Shown in pieces: positions 23,891-32,663 of a stretch of 48,273 nucleotides of DNA. A model generated the notes under the pieces. The model was given only the letters and a program-made list of their open reading frames with translations, had not been told where the DNA came from and made no database searches. The DNA comes from Pseudomonadota bacterium (lineage in GTDB: Bacteria > Pseudomonadota > Gammaproteobacteria > Steroidobacterales > Steroidobacteraceae), in contig JAFAEQ010000059.1 in assembly GCA_023423935.1 (NCBI GenBank), positions 1 to 48,273 of the forward strand, read 5' to 3'. Numbering within the stretch: position 1 is the stretch's first letter; each line of letters begins with the position of its first letter. The translations under genes were made by a program, and so were the position numbers.

Positions 23891-25630
23891 TCATTGCAGG
23901 CGCGTGAGAACGCCGCGCAGCTGATTCCACATCTCGTCCGGCACACGCTCGCCGAACTCCTCGAGATACGCTGCGATCATCTGTCCTTCGCGCTGCCACT
24001 GTTCCTTGTCGACAGTGAGCAGCTTTTCCAGCGTCGCGGGCGCAAGCGCGAGACCCTGCAGCTCGAGATCTTCGACGCGCGGAACGAAGCCGATGGGCGT
24101 CTCCTGCGCTTCGACCGTACCTTCGCAACGCTGCATGACCCACTGCAGCACTCGCAGGTTCTCGCCGTAGCCCGGCCACATGAAACGCCCATCCTCGTCG
24201 CGCCGGAACCAGTTGACATGAAAGATGCGCGGGAGATTCGTCGCCTGACGTCCGATCGACAGCCAATGATCCCAGTAGTCTGCGAAGTGATAACCGCAGA
24301 ACGGCTTCATCGCCATCGAATCGCGTCGCACGATTCCCGTCTGTCCCACCGCAGCCGCCGTGGTTTCCGAGGCCATGCCGGCACCGACGAGTACGCCATG
24401 CGACCAATTGCGCGCCTCGTACACGAGCGGCGCCGTGTCTTGCCGGCGACCGCCGAACAGGATCGCGGAAATCGGAACGCCATCGGGCGCATCGGCCAGA
24501 TTCGAGTAGATGGGATTGTTCTTCGCCGATACCGTGAAGCGTGCATTCGGATGCGCCGCCGGACCGGTGCCTGTGTACGGCTTGCCTTGCCAATCGACGA
24601 CGGGTGTTCCGCTTTCCAACCCTTCCCACCACGGTTGTCCATCGGCGGTCAGAGCGACATTGGTGAAGATCGTGTCGCGCTGGATCATGTCGTACGCATT
24701 GGGATTGGTGCGGCGATTCGTGCCGGGCACGACGCCGAAATAGCCGGCTTCCGGATTCACCGCACGCAGTTGCCCGGAGTCATCGACATGCATCCAGCAG
24801 ATGTCGTCGCCCACGGTCCAGATCTTCCAGCCAGGCATCGACTCGGGCGGCACCAGCATCGCCAGGTTGGTCTTGCCGCACGCTGACGGGAATGCAGCCG
24901 CAATGTAGTGCGTGCGACCTTCGGGGTTCTGCACACCCATGATCAACATGTGCTCAGCAAGCCAGCCTTCCTCGCGCGCCTGCCAGCTCGCGATACGAAG
25001 GGCGTGACATTTCTTGCCCAGCAATGCATTGCCGCCGTAGCCCGAGCCGATACTCTTGATCGTGAGCTCTTCAGGAAAATGCATGATGAAGCGGCGCGCA
25101 GGATCCAGATCGCCGATGGAATGAACGCCCTTGACGAACGGAGCTCCGCGCTCGATCGCGGCCAGTGCAGCTTCACCCATGCGCGTCATGATGCGCATGT
25201 TCACGACGACATAGGGGCTGTCCGTGATCTCGACACCGTAGCGCGCATACGGAGAATCGATGGGCCCCATGCAATAGGGCACCACGTACATCGTGCGTCC
25301 GCGCATCGATCCGGCAAACAGCGCGTCGACCTTCTGGTGCGCCTGCTGCGGATCCATCCACTTGTTGTTCGGCCCTGCCTCATCGCGCGTGCGCGTGCAG
25401 ACGAACGTCACGTCCTCGACTCGCGCCACATCTGAAGGATGGGAACGATGCAGATAACAGTTCGGGTGGGTTTCCTGATTGAGGCGGATGAGCTCTCCAC
25501 GCCCCAGCATGCCCTCGATCAATCGTCCGTTTTCCGTCTCGGATCCACTGCACCAATGAATCGACTCAGGCTTGGTGAGCTGAGCCACACTCTCCACCCA
25601 TCGGTGAAGCGAAACACTCGACGTACTCAT
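23891..25630 (-). CDS. pckG: Phosphoenolpyruvate carboxykinase (GTP)
   Basis: ATG 25630 (MSTSSVSLHRWVE) gives 579 residues, close to the 590-620 of GTP-type PEPCK. Visible family motifs are the PEPCK P-loop region FPSACGKTNLAML (about residues 255-270), the metal-binding WKIWTVGDDICWMHVD, and the PEP/oxaloacetate-binding YGGNALLGKKCHALRIAS and NPEAGYFGVVPGTNRRTNPNA. The GTP-type C-terminal region has FHVNWFRRDEDGRFMWPGYGENLRVLQW. The enzyme converts oxaloacetate and GTP to PEP and CO2, the entry to gluconeogenesis during growth on acids. A longer in-frame start exists upstream but adds no conserved sequence. It is convergent with yghU. Confidence 0.96.
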   Translation of the reverse strand: MSTSSVSLHRWVESVAQLTKPESIHWCSGSETENGRLIEGMLGRGELIRLNQETHPNCYLHRSHPSDVARVEDVTFVCTRTRDEAGPNNKWMDPQQAHQKVDALFAGSMRGRTMYVVPYCMGPIDSPYARYGVEITDSPYVVVNMRIMTRMGEAALAAIERGAPFVKGVHSIGDLDPARRFIMHFPEELTIKSIGSGYGGNALLGKKCHALRIASWQAREEGWLAEHMLIMGVQNPEGRTHYIAAAFPSACGKTNLAMLVPPESMPGWKIWTVGDDICWMHVDDSGQLRAVNPEAGYFGVVPGTNRRTNPNAYDMIQRDTIFTNVALTADGQPWWEGLESGTPVVDWQGKPYTGTGPAAHPNARFTVSAKNNPIYSNLADAPDGVPISAILFGGRRQDTAPLVYEARNWSHGVLVGAGMASETTAAAVGQTGIVRRDSMAMKPFCGYHFADYWDHWLSIGRQATNLPRIFHVNWFRRDEDGRFMWPGYGENLRVLQWVMQRCEGTVEAQETPIGFVPRVEDLELQGLALAPATLEKLLTVDKEQWQREGQMIAAYLEEFGERVPDEMWNQLRGVLTRLQ

Positions 25631-25696
25631 CGCGAAAGGGATGCTCCAGGAATTCTCGTAACGTAATTGCAGCGCGCGTCGACCGACACCGCGCAA

Positions 25697-25729
25697 GATC
25701 GCGCCGAGCTGCTCGAGCTCGGCGCGATC
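25697..25729 (-). terminator. Perfect 14-bp hairpin between the small HTH gene and pckG
   Basis: GATCGCGCCGAGCT (25697-25710) pairs without mismatch with AGCTCGGCGCGATC (25716-25729) around a 5-base loop. It lies 58-90 nt after the HTH-gene stop and 67-99 nt before the pckG start. Without a T-tract it may be a terminator for the small gene or a leader structure of pckG. Confidence 0.5.
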
Positions 25730-25786
25730 ATTCGAATCGGGAGGTCCGCATGACGCGAGGTGCGCACAGGGAACCCAGCCGGGAAC

Positions 25787-26044
25787 TTACTCGCCCAGCG
25801 TATGTGACGACAGCGAGCTGTGCACGGAGATGCCGTGGAAGCCGGCCTTGTTCTTGATCGCCGAGACCGTGCGGCCCAGCTGAATGGCGATGAGCTGCAT
25901 GGGAACGCCTGCACCCGCCAGCTCACGCAGTTTGCGTATCTCGCTGGTGGTCCACGCCTTGGACGAAGCTCTGGCGGAACGAAACTTGCGCCCGGTCTGT
26001 TCGACCGTAGAAACACCAGAGGCCTTCTCAACTTGTACCGACAT
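25787..26044 (-). CDS. Small Myb/SANT-like helix-turn-helix protein, function unknown
   Basis: The 85-residue protein starts at ATG 26044, which has GAGGAG seven bases upstream. The N-terminal 30 residues are basic and disordered. Residues about 34-76 (WTTSEIRKLRELAGAGVPMQLIAIQLGRTVSAIKNKAGFHGIS) look like a compact three-helix Myb/SANT or resolvase-like DNA-binding unit. I do not recognise a named family. It sits at the edge of the catabolic island, so it is a possible second candidate for a regulator, but it may equally be a general nucleoid-type protein. Confidence 0.75.
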   Translation of the reverse strand: MSVQVEKASGVSTVEQTGRKFRSARASSKAWTTSEIRKLRELAGAGVPMQLIAIQLGRTVSAIKNKAGFHGISVHSSLSSHTLGE

Positions 26045-26132
26045 CGAATCACTCCTCAACTGTCACTCGTCACGAACGCTCTCCAGAGCGTCAGCTCGCG
26101 ACAAAGCGACTTCATCATCGTCGACAAGATCT

Positions 26133-26164
26133 GGCGGGCGCCAGGACAGACCTGCACGCCCGCC
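26133..26164 (-). terminator. GC-rich hairpin after the duplicated-domain protein gene
   Basis: GGCGGGCG (26133-26140) pairs with CGCCCGCC (26157-26164), with an inner CCAGG/CCTG stem. It lies 14-45 nt past the stop of the gene at 26178. No T-run follows, so it may be a 3' stabilising structure rather than a terminator. Confidence 0.5.
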
Positions 26165-26177
26165 ACTCACAGAACCT

Positions 26178-27362
26178 TCAGCGAGCAGGCAGCGGTACGA
26201 GACTGGTCTCGAGCGCTCGATACTGCATATCCCAATGGTTGCGGGCATGCGGGAACAATGCCTTCGTCACACGTGCGAGGCGATCGCCGCTGTTGCCCAT
26301 CGACTCCCAGTTCTTCTGCATCACTTCGAGCAACCTGGCGTCCCACGGCACTTCGTAGTACGTGATGATCGTGTACGTGTCGCGGAAGAACGAACCGAAG
26401 TTGATCGACATGTCCGTCCTGACCGTGCCATCCATCACCACGCCGGGCCTGGGAACGTACAGATCCTTCGCAGCGCCGAGCGGCTGGTTCTTGTACTTCG
26501 CACGACGCGCATCGGCACCCTTGGGGGGCAGCGTCGATACGATCGTCACACCGCGATAGCCCGGGATATCGCGCATGACCGCGTACGTCTCGTTGTACGC
26601 CTCGAGAAAGTCGTCCAGCTTGTCGGCATCGACCTGGAAGTATTCCTTGAACCACGCGGTGTCGGACGGATACGGATCGAGATTGAGCCCGTCGGCATCC
26701 TGACCGCCCGAGGCTGTGCCCTCTTTGACCGGCAGGCCCGTCGTGATCAGATGAAAGCTCTCTTCCCAGAAGTTGGCCGCGAGCGGATAAACCGTCCTGG
26801 ACATGTGTTCGTCGAGCTTCTTACCCGGATTCCTGCTCGCAAACTCCTTCTGCATGTTCGGACGGAATTTGTCCGCGTCTTCCCAGGTCTGCAGGCTGTG
26901 AACGATGACGATGTTGTGCGTGCGACGCAGAACGTTGCCGACGTTGACGACGCGTCCGGTGAACGTCTTGCCTTCGAGATGCACGCCGTAGTGCGGCACG
27001 AACATGCGTTCGCCGAACAGATTCGGACGCTTCGGATGCTCCGCATCGGGAATGTTCGTGAGCACGGTGTAACCGCGATAGCCGGGCACCTTGCGCGCCA
27101 GCGAATAGACTTCATCGCGGTAGGTCTTGACGAACTCATCGACCTTGTCCGGCATCACGTCCCAGTATTCTTCGACCCACGCTGCGGGACCTGCGCGCAA
27201 GGCTTTGGCGCGCTCCTGCGCTTCCGCCAGCGAATTCTCGGTGACCGTGTACTTGCCCTGCCCCGGAGGCGGCGTCTGCGCTTGCGCGGCGATGCCGAAA
27301 CTCAGGCCGATGCAGGCGCACGTCAGCGCGCTGAATGCGCGCAGAACAGCGGGTTTTCTCAT
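26178..27362 (-). CDS. Exported protein with two repeats of a ferredoxin-like (ABM/NIPSNAP-type) domain, function unknown
   Basis: ATG 27362 (MRKPAVLRAFS) follows GAGGAG and starts a Sec signal peptide ending near AQAQ (about residue 29); the mature protein is about 365 residues. Two homologous halves are visible. WVEEYWDVMPDKVDEFVKTY ... VPGYRGYTVLTNIP is in the first, and WFKEYFQVDADKLDDFLEAY ... IPGYRGVTIVSTLP is in the second. Each is followed by a Y/F-x-I-x-V/T-Y-Y strand region and a WE or W-helix. The pattern resembles dimeric alpha-beta barrel (antibiotic monooxygenase/NIPSNAP) domains, fused so that one chain could form the usual dimer. Its location is periplasmic. An operator-like dyad lies upstream at 27596. 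The function is unknown; substrate binding or cofactor-free oxidation are guesses. Confidence 0.8.
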   Translation of the reverse strand: MRKPAVLRAFSALTCACIGLSFGIAAQAQTPPPGQGKYTVTENSLAEAQERAKALRAGPAAWVEEYWDVMPDKVDEFVKTYRDEVYSLARKVPGYRGYTVLTNIPDAEHPKRPNLFGERMFVPHYGVHLEGKTFTGRVVNVGNVLRRTHNIVIVHSLQTWEDADKFRPNMQKEFASRNPGKKLDEHMSRTVYPLAANFWEESFHLITTGLPVKEGTASGGQDADGLNLDPYPSDTAWFKEYFQVDADKLDDFLEAYNETYAVMRDIPGYRGVTIVSTLPPKGADARRAKYKNQPLGAAKDLYVPRPGVVMDGTVRTDMSINFGSFFRDTYTIITYYEVPWDARLLEVMQKNWESMGNSGDRLARVTKALFPHARNHWDMQYRALETSLVPLPAR

Positions 27363-27595
27363 TGTCTCGATCTCCTCGATTGTTATGCGATTTCGTCGCT
27401 GCCAGGCATGAACGAGCCTTCCAGGAGCCTCAAGCGGCCCGACTCGAATGCCATGGAACGAACAGCCAGCCCCCGTCAAACCTGGCGCTACGCGAGAACG
27501 ACCCGCTTCGCCACGACGACGACCGAAACCCTCCGCAGGGACGGCCCGTGTCGCCATTTCCTCACGGTACCCGCACTGACTTTCTCACGTCAACA

Positions 27596-27611
27596 TCTTC
27601 GTTATCTAGGT
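27596..27611. promoter_or_regulatory. Shared dyad operator, site 1
   Basis: The sequence TCTTCGTTATCTAGGT fits AC-N3-GTTAAC-N3-GT at 8 of 10 defined positions. It is followed by a third 9-bp unit TATCTGTG, so GTTATCT occurs twice, 9 bp apart. It lies 234 bp upstream of the duplicated-domain gene start (27362). Confidence 0.5.
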
Positions 27612-27753
27612 TATCTGTGTTGCCGGGGAAGCCATAGCTTTCGATCTCCCGTTCGGTCCCCGGACTGCGTCGCGCTGGCGAAGTCTGCGTTGGCAAGACA
27701 ATGCAGTCGATCGGTACGATCTCTTGCCGCAGCCAGCTCGATGCGCTATACGC

Positions 27754-27769
27754 ACTGCGATAACTTGGT
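27754..27769. promoter_or_regulatory. Shared dyad operator, site 2
   Basis: The sequence ACTGCGATAACTTGGT has both outer arms and GATAAC in the core (9 of 10). Its 3' edge is 37 nt before the ATG at 27807. The paralogous gene at 39975 has a site at nearly the same distance. Confidence 0.55.
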
Positions 27770-27806
27770 TGTCTCTACAACGAGAACAGAATCGAACAGG
27801 ATCGAC

Positions 27807-28334
27807 ATGGGGGCGCGCATGACTCAGATGCACTTCTTTGGACGCAGGGCGCACGGGGCGGTGACGCTCCTAGGTCTCATTGCGTCGCTGGCGTGGGCGA
27901 CTGCCGCATCGGCCGATACGCCGCGCGATGCAGGCACACTTCTCGGGACCTGGCAGTTCGATGCCACGAAGTCCATTTTCCAGGGTGCGATGCCGTATCG
28001 AAGCGCCACCTATACGTTCAAGAACACCAACGAAGGTGTTCACGTCGTCGTACGCATCCTCGAAGGCCGCGACACGACACTGCATTTCGAATATGTCGAT
28101 CGCATGGACGGTACGTTCGTACCGGTCACGGGCAATCCGTTCTACGACAGCGAGTCCACGGTATGGAAAGACGCTTACACGGCCGAACGCACTGAACGGC
28201 GTGCCGGCAAGATCACGGGCGCGACCGTCTTCAAGGTCGCAAAAGACGGCAAGTCATACACGGCGACGGCGAGTCGCACGCTGCCCAACGGCACGGTTTA
28301 TACCTCGGTCATTGCCTGGAACCGTGTCGAGTGA
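27807..28334 (+). CDS. Small exported beta-rich (lipocalin-like) protein, paralogue 1
   Basis: ATG 27807 (AGGA five bases upstream) gives 175 residues. A signal peptide (to about 36, ending ASADT) precedes a mature domain with LLGTWQFDATKSIFQGAMPYRSATYTF and regular alternating strands such as VHVVVRIL, TLHFEYVDR and TYTSVIAWNRVE. The G-x-W start and strand pattern resemble lipocalin or DUF1579-like barrels that bind small hydrophobic molecules; this is inferred, not recognised by name. The protein at 39975 is a clear paralogue with the same length and motif order. Both lie behind the shared dyad. It is probably a periplasmic ligand carrier. Confidence 0.8.
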   Translation: MGARMTQMHFFGRRAHGAVTLLGLIASLAWATAASADTPRDAGTLLGTWQFDATKSIFQGAMPYRSATYTFKNTNEGVHVVVRILEGRDTTLHFEYVDRMDGTFVPVTGNPFYDSESTVWKDAYTAERTERRAGKITGATVFKVAKDGKSYTATASRTLPNGTVYTSVIAWNRVE

Positions 28335-28338
28335 GGAC

Positions 28339-28366
28339 GGCGCGAGACTCCTGCGAGCCTCGCGCC
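28339..28366. terminator. Hairpin between convergent genes
   Basis: GGCGCGAG (28339-28346) pairs with CTCGCGCC (28359-28366) between the stops of the lipocalin-like gene and the CoA-transferase gene. It is GC-rich with no T-tract, and probably bidirectional. Confidence 0.5.
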
Positions 28367-28382
28367 AATCTATAGAGCTTCG

Positions 28383-29591
28383 TCAGACCGATGTTGCGGA
28401 GCCTACGACCTTCGCTTCGGCCAGTGCCGAGATCTCCTCGCCACTGAACCCCAGTTCTGCGAGCACTTCGGACGTGTGCTGACCTGCGTGAGGCAGAGAT
28501 CCTCCACGCGTGGGACGACGACCATCGAGCTCCAGCGGCAGATTCGGCAGCTTGGCGCGCACGCCGTTGAGGAAGTCGACTTCACCCAGACCTCCGCTCG
28601 CCAGCAGATGCGGGTCTTCGAACATGTCTTCGGGACGATTGATCGGCGCGAACGGAATGCCCGCCTTCTCCAGGCGTGCGACGAGCTCGGCACGGTCGTA
28701 GCTGCGCAGCAGATCACGCACTTTGGGCAGCAGCACATCGCGAGCGCGCACGCGCTGCGTGTTGGTGCGGTAATTGGCATCCGCGCCGAGATCATGGAGC
28801 TCGAACGCCTTGCAGAACGTGACCCACAGCGCGTCGGACACGACGCCTACGAAGATCTGCTTCTCGTCGCGAGTATCGAACACGTCGTAGATCGCCCATG
28901 CGGAAATGCGCACAGGCATCGGACGCGCGGCCTCGCCAGTCACGGCCTTCTGCGCCATGTGCTGGCCGACCAGATAAACCGTCGTCTCGAACAACGAGCT
29001 GCTGACCTTCTGACCGCGACCGGTGCGATGACGTGCCTCGAGCGCAGCCAGAATGCCGATCACGCCGAACATACCGCCGGTGACATCGATGACCGATGCG
29101 CCCGCTCGCAGCGGGCGTCCCGGAGGACCCGTCATATACGCAAGTCCGCCCATCATCTGCGCCACTTCATCCAGCGCCGTGCGGTTTTCATACGGGCCCG
29201 ACAGGAAGCCTTTCTCGGAGCAATAGATGAGACGCGGATTGTCCTGCGACAGCGCCTCATACCCGAGACCCAGCTTGTCCATCGTGCCGCTGCGGAAGTT
29301 TTCGACGAGCACATCGCTGTTCGCGATGAGCTTGCGCGCGACCTCGAGACCGCGGCGATCCTTGAGGTTCAGGCAAATGCTCTTCTTGTTGCGGTTGTAC
29401 ATCGGGAAGTAGCCGGCGCCCGAGCCGACGAGCTCACGCGTCGCATCGCCGCCCACCGGCTCGACTTTGATCACGTCCGCACCGAGCTCGACCAGGATGG
29501 CGCCGACCGCGGGCCCCATCACCATGTGCGTGAACTCGACGACGCGAATACCCTTCAGAGGCAGATCCACGGAATTAGTGTCGACAGTCAT
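28383..29591 (-). CDS. Family III (CaiB/BaiF) CoA-transferase
   Basis: The 402-residue protein opens with PLKGIRVVEFTHMVMGPAVGAILVELGADVIKVE, then PMYNRNKKSICLNLK and VLVENFRSGTMDKLGLGY, all classical family III signatures. Asp169 in VIDVTGG matches the catalytic aspartate (Asp169 of formyl-CoA transferase). The family moves CoA between carboxylic acids through an aspartyl-CoA anhydride. It is the last gene of the five-gene operon, three bases after the lyase gene. The likely task is to activate a dicarboxylic or hydroxy-acid product for cleavage by that lyase (inference). The name of the acid cannot be read from sequence. Confidence 0.93.
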   Translation of the reverse strand: MTVDTNSVDLPLKGIRVVEFTHMVMGPAVGAILVELGADVIKVEPVGGDATRELVGSGAGYFPMYNRNKKSICLNLKDRRGLEVARKLIANSDVLVENFRSGTMDKLGLGYEALSQDNPRLIYCSEKGFLSGPYENRTALDEVAQMMGGLAYMTGPPGRPLRAGASVIDVTGGMFGVIGILAALEARHRTGRGQKVSSSLFETTVYLVGQHMAQKAVTGEAARPMPVRISAWAIYDVFDTRDEKQIFVGVVSDALWVTFCKAFELHDLGADANYRTNTQRVRARDVLLPKVRDLLRSYDRAELVARLEKAGIPFAPINRPEDMFEDPHLLASGGLGEVDFLNGVRAKLPNLPLELDGRRPTRGGSLPHAGQHTSEVLAELGFSGEEISALAEAKVVGSATSV

Positions 29592-29594
29592 TTC

Positions 29595-30530
29595 TCAACT
29601 CTTTGTGGCCGGCTCGAAACCGAGCGGCAAACCAGCGTCAGGCGTAAATCCATAGAGCGGCTCATCCGGCAGCGCTTCGCGCAGGATGTTGCGCACTTCC
29701 AGCAGTTTCGGCAGATCGATGCCGGTGCTCAGGCCCATGGCTTCGAGCATGAACACGAGATCTTCAGTCACGATGTTGCCGGAGGCACCGGGCGCGAACG
29801 GACAACCGCCCAAGCCGCCGAGCGAGGCATCAAAGGTCGTGATGCCGACTTCTAGGCCCGCAATGACGTTCGCGAGCCCCAAGCCGCGCGTGTTGTGCAG
29901 GTGCAAGCCATTGAGCGCGTGATCGCCCACCACGGCGCGCACCGCTTTGACCAGACGCTTCACTTGCGCGGGGTTTGCGTACCCGGTCGTATCGGACAAG
30001 CCCACTTCATCGCAACCCGCCGCCATCAGCTGCTCGGCGAGTTGTACGACCTTGGCTTCGGGCACGATGCCTTCGAGCGTGCAGCCGAACGCAGTCGACA
30101 GGCCGCCCTCGAAGTGCGGACGACGCTCTTCCGGCTGCTCACGAATCAACGCGGCAATCTGGCGCACTTCATCGAACACCTGCGCGTGCGTGCGACGGAT
30201 GTTCTTCAAGCTATGCGTCTCGGACGCTGACAGCGGCAGCGTGATCTTGTGCGCCCCTGCTTCGATCGCCTTCTGTGCACCCTTCAGGTTCGGCACGAGG
30301 ACCGCAACGGTCATGCCTGGGATCGTGCGCGCATGCGCAACGACTTCCGCGGTGTCCGCGAGCTGCGGCAGCAGATCGGGACGCACGAAACTACCGACTT
30401 CGATCTCGGTCACGCCCGCGGCGGCCTCGGCATCGATCCACCGCTTCTTCGCCTCGAGCGACATGATGGGACGGATGCTCTGCAATCCGTCGCGCGGCCC
30501 GACTTCGCTGATCAGAATTTTGTTGCTCAT
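29595..30530 (-). CDS. HMG-CoA-lyase-family enzyme (HMG-CoA or citramalyl/malyl-type CoA lyase)
   Basis: ATG 30530 has a near-perfect GGAGG five bases upstream, so I take it over a longer frame; this gives 311 residues. The DRE-TIM barrel motifs are present: GPRDGLQ near residues 11-17, GLSDTTGYANPAQV, HLHNTRGLGLANVIAGLEVG with metal-binding His-x-His, and GLGGCPFAPGASGNIVTEDLV with the catalytic Cys. These enzymes cleave 3-hydroxy-3-methylglutaryl-CoA to acetyl-CoA and acetoacetate; relatives act on other 3-hydroxyacyl-CoA thioesters. A partner CoA-transferase and LeuCD-type hydro-lyase suggest a branched hydroxy-acyl-CoA made by hydration (inference). Confidence 0.93.
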   Translation of the reverse strand: MSNKILISEVGPRDGLQSIRPIMSLEAKKRWIDAEAAAGVTEIEVGSFVRPDLLPQLADTAEVVAHARTIPGMTVAVLVPNLKGAQKAIEAGAHKITLPLSASETHSLKNIRRTHAQVFDEVRQIAALIREQPEERRPHFEGGLSTAFGCTLEGIVPEAKVVQLAEQLMAAGCDEVGLSDTTGYANPAQVKRLVKAVRAVVGDHALNGLHLHNTRGLGLANVIAGLEVGITTFDASLGGLGGCPFAPGASGNIVTEDLVFMLEAMGLSTGIDLPKLLEVRNILREALPDEPLYGFTPDAGLPLGFEPATKS

Positions 30531-30543
30531 AGTTTCCTCCGCC

Positions 30544-31191
30544 TCACTTCGACGATCTGGGGGCAGGAGCGCCGAAATAAATCCACGGGCGACGCACGCG
30601 ATCAGCCGCGAGGAATGCATCGATCTCGGCGCGCTTGGTCAGCGTCAAGTCGATCTCATCGAGACCGGACAACAGCATTTCCTTCATGTGCGCATCGATT
30701 GCAAAGGAATGACGATCCCCATCGTGCGAGATCACTTCCTGCGCGACCAGATCCACCGTGAGCTGATGCTTGCGCGGATCGGCAGCGACTTTCGCAGCCA
30801 GACCTCGAATCACCTCTTCCGGCAAACGCACCGGCACGATGCCGTTGCGCGCGCAATTGTTGAAGAAGATTGGCGAGAAGCTCGGCGCAATCACGGCTCG
30901 AAAGCCGTAATCCCGCAATGCCCAGACGGCATGTTCGCGGCTCGAGCCGCAACCGAAGTTCTCACCCGACAGCAGGATGTTCGAATCGCGGTATTCGTCC
31001 TGGTTGAGGATGAATTCCGGGTTCGGATCGCGACTGTCGACGCTCATATAGCGCCAGCCTGCGAACAAGCCGACTGCAAGGCCGACCTTGGAGGCAGACT
31101 TCATCTCGCGCGACGGAATGATCGCATCGGTATCGACGTTGGCTCGCAGCAGCGGCGCTGCAATCGACGTAAGACGTTCGAACTTGTCCAT
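30544..31191 (-). CDS. leuD: LeuD-like small subunit of an aconitase-family hydro-lyase
   Basis: The 215-residue protein has the LeuD swivel domain: LRANVDTDAIIPSREMK near the N-terminus, then GENFGCGSSREHAVWAL and the FGFRAVIAPSFSPIFFNNCARNGIVPV-type segment. Length fits LeuD (about 200-215). It starts four bases after leuC. In leucine synthesis LeuCD isomerises isopropylmalate. Here no leuA or leuB is adjacent and the operon is otherwise catabolic, so a hydratase acting on a maleate- or citraconate-like acid is a fair alternative. Confidence 0.93.
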   Translation of the reverse strand: MDKFERLTSIAAPLLRANVDTDAIIPSREMKSASKVGLAVGLFAGWRYMSVDSRDPNPEFILNQDEYRDSNILLSGENFGCGSSREHAVWALRDYGFRAVIAPSFSPIFFNNCARNGIVPVRLPEEVIRGLAAKVAADPRKHQLTVDLVAQEVISHDGDRHSFAIDAHMKEMLLSGLDEIDLTLTKRAEIDAFLAADRVRRPWIYFGAPAPRSSK

Positions 31192-31195
31192 GGCT

Positions 31196-32656
31196 TCAGC
31201 TCATCAACTCGCGAACATCAGCGATATGACCTGCAATCGCACTCGCGGCGACCGTTTCCGGACTCGCGATGTGCGTGCGCGTCTGCGGACCTTGACGGCT
31301 CTCGAAGCTGCGGTTCGTCGATGAAACGACGCGCTCCTGGAAACCGAAGCTCTCGCCACCGGCAAAGAAGCACATCGAACAGCCCGACTCGCGCCATTCG
31401 AATCCTGCGTCGATGAAGACTTGATGCAGACCTTCTGCCTCGGCCTGGCGCTTCACACTCGAAGAGCCTGGCACGCAGACCGCTTTGATCCCTGGGGCGA
31501 CCTTGCGACCACGCAGCACGGCAGCAGCACGACGCAGATCGGAGATTCGACTATTGGTGCATGAGCCGATGAATGCGCCCTGGATCTTGAGGGAATTCAT
31601 CGCCACACCGGGCTCGACGCCCATGTACGCAACCGCGCGCTCAAACGCCTCAGGCGTCGTACCCGACTGCTCAGCACTCGGAACATTACCCGTGACCGGG
31701 ACCGCGAGCTGCGGGCTCGTGCCCCAAGTGATCATCGGCGTGAATTCATCGGTGGTGAGCTCGATCTCGCGATCGAACTTCGCGTCAGGATCGGAATGCA
31801 GCGTGCGCCAGTAAGCGACGGCTTGCTCCCACTGCTCACCGCTCGGGGCGTAGCGACGCCCGGCCAGATATTCGATGGTCTTCTCATCCGGCGCGATGAT
31901 GCCGGAGACGGCCGAGAACTCGGTCGCCATATTGCACAGCGTGAGTCGGCCTTCGATGTCGAGATCGCGTACGGCGCTACCGGCGAATTCGACGACATGT
32001 CCATTACCGCCCGCTGAGCCGTAAGCGCTGATGAGCGCCAACGCCAAGTCCTTCGCGGTGACACCCTTGCCGAGGCGACCGTTGAAGGTCACACGCATGG
32101 TCTTCGGCTTGCGCATACGCAGCGTGCCGGTCGCCAAAGCATGTTGCGCTTCGGTCGTGCCAATTCCCCACGCAAACGCGCCGACTGCGCCTTGCGTGCA
32201 GGTATGACTATCGGGGCAGCACAGGGTCGCGCCCGGCAAGACGATACCGAGCTCGGGCGACATGACGTGCACGATGCCCTGTTCGGACGAGCTCACGTCG
32301 AACAGTTGCACGCCACTGGCGAGCGAGCGGGCACGGGTTTCAACGATCAGCGCCTCACCGCCTGGTACGCGCGTCGCATCGCCACGACCCGGCATCGTGT
32401 CCACGATGTGGTCCATGGTGCAAAACGAGCGCAAAGGATCGGCCAGTGGCCGACCGGCGTTGTTCAACTCGCGTAGCGCGATCGCGCCGGTACGCTCGTG
32501 AAACAGAACGCGATCGACCGCCAGCAAGGCCATGTCACCGCCGAGATCGGCGATGACATGGTCTGACCACACCTTCTCGAAAAGGCTGCGGGCACGGCCG
32601 GGGGCGGCGCTACCGCCCTCGTCCCGTGATGCAGCCGGCACAGTCCCGGATGCCAT
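31196..32656 (-). CDS. leuC: LeuC-like large [4Fe-4S] subunit of an aconitase-family hydro-lyase
   Basis: ATG 32656, seven bases after the amidohydrolase stop, gives 486 residues, with a roughly 20-residue extension before the first conserved segment (SLFEKVWSDHVI). LeuC signatures include CCPDSHTCTQGAVGAFAWGIGTTEAQHALAT, GSCTNSRISDLRRAA and ESGCSMCFF; these carry the three cluster-ligating cysteines. It pairs with the LeuD-like subunit to add or remove water next to a cis double bond in a dicarboxylate. The company of an amidohydrolase, CoA-transferase and CoA-lyase argues for a degradative role (inference). Confidence 0.93.
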   Translation of the reverse strand: MASGTVPAASRDEGGSAAPGRARSLFEKVWSDHVIADLGGDMALLAVDRVLFHERTGAIALRELNNAGRPLADPLRSFCTMDHIVDTMPGRGDATRVPGGEALIVETRARSLASGVQLFDVSSSEQGIVHVMSPELGIVLPGATLCCPDSHTCTQGAVGAFAWGIGTTEAQHALATGTLRMRKPKTMRVTFNGRLGKGVTAKDLALALISAYGSAGGNGHVVEFAGSAVRDLDIEGRLTLCNMATEFSAVSGIIAPDEKTIEYLAGRRYAPSGEQWEQAVAYWRTLHSDPDAKFDREIELTTDEFTPMITWGTSPQLAVPVTGNVPSAEQSGTTPEAFERAVAYMGVEPGVAMNSLKIQGAFIGSCTNSRISDLRRAAAVLRGRKVAPGIKAVCVPGSSSVKRQAEAEGLHQVFIDAGFEWRESGCSMCFFAGGESFGFQERVVSSTNRSFESRQGPQTRTHIASPETVAASAIAGHIADVRELMS

Positions 32657-32663
32657 GTGTCGA

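Larger units (their letters stand above)
27363..27806. other. Divergent promoter region with two copies of the shared dyad
   Basis: These 444 bp contain no supported gene. They hold two copies of the AC-N3-GTTAAC-N3-GT dyad (27596-27611 and 27754-27769). One is nearer the minus-strand gene; the other is 37 nt before the plus-strand gene. Confidence 0.65.
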
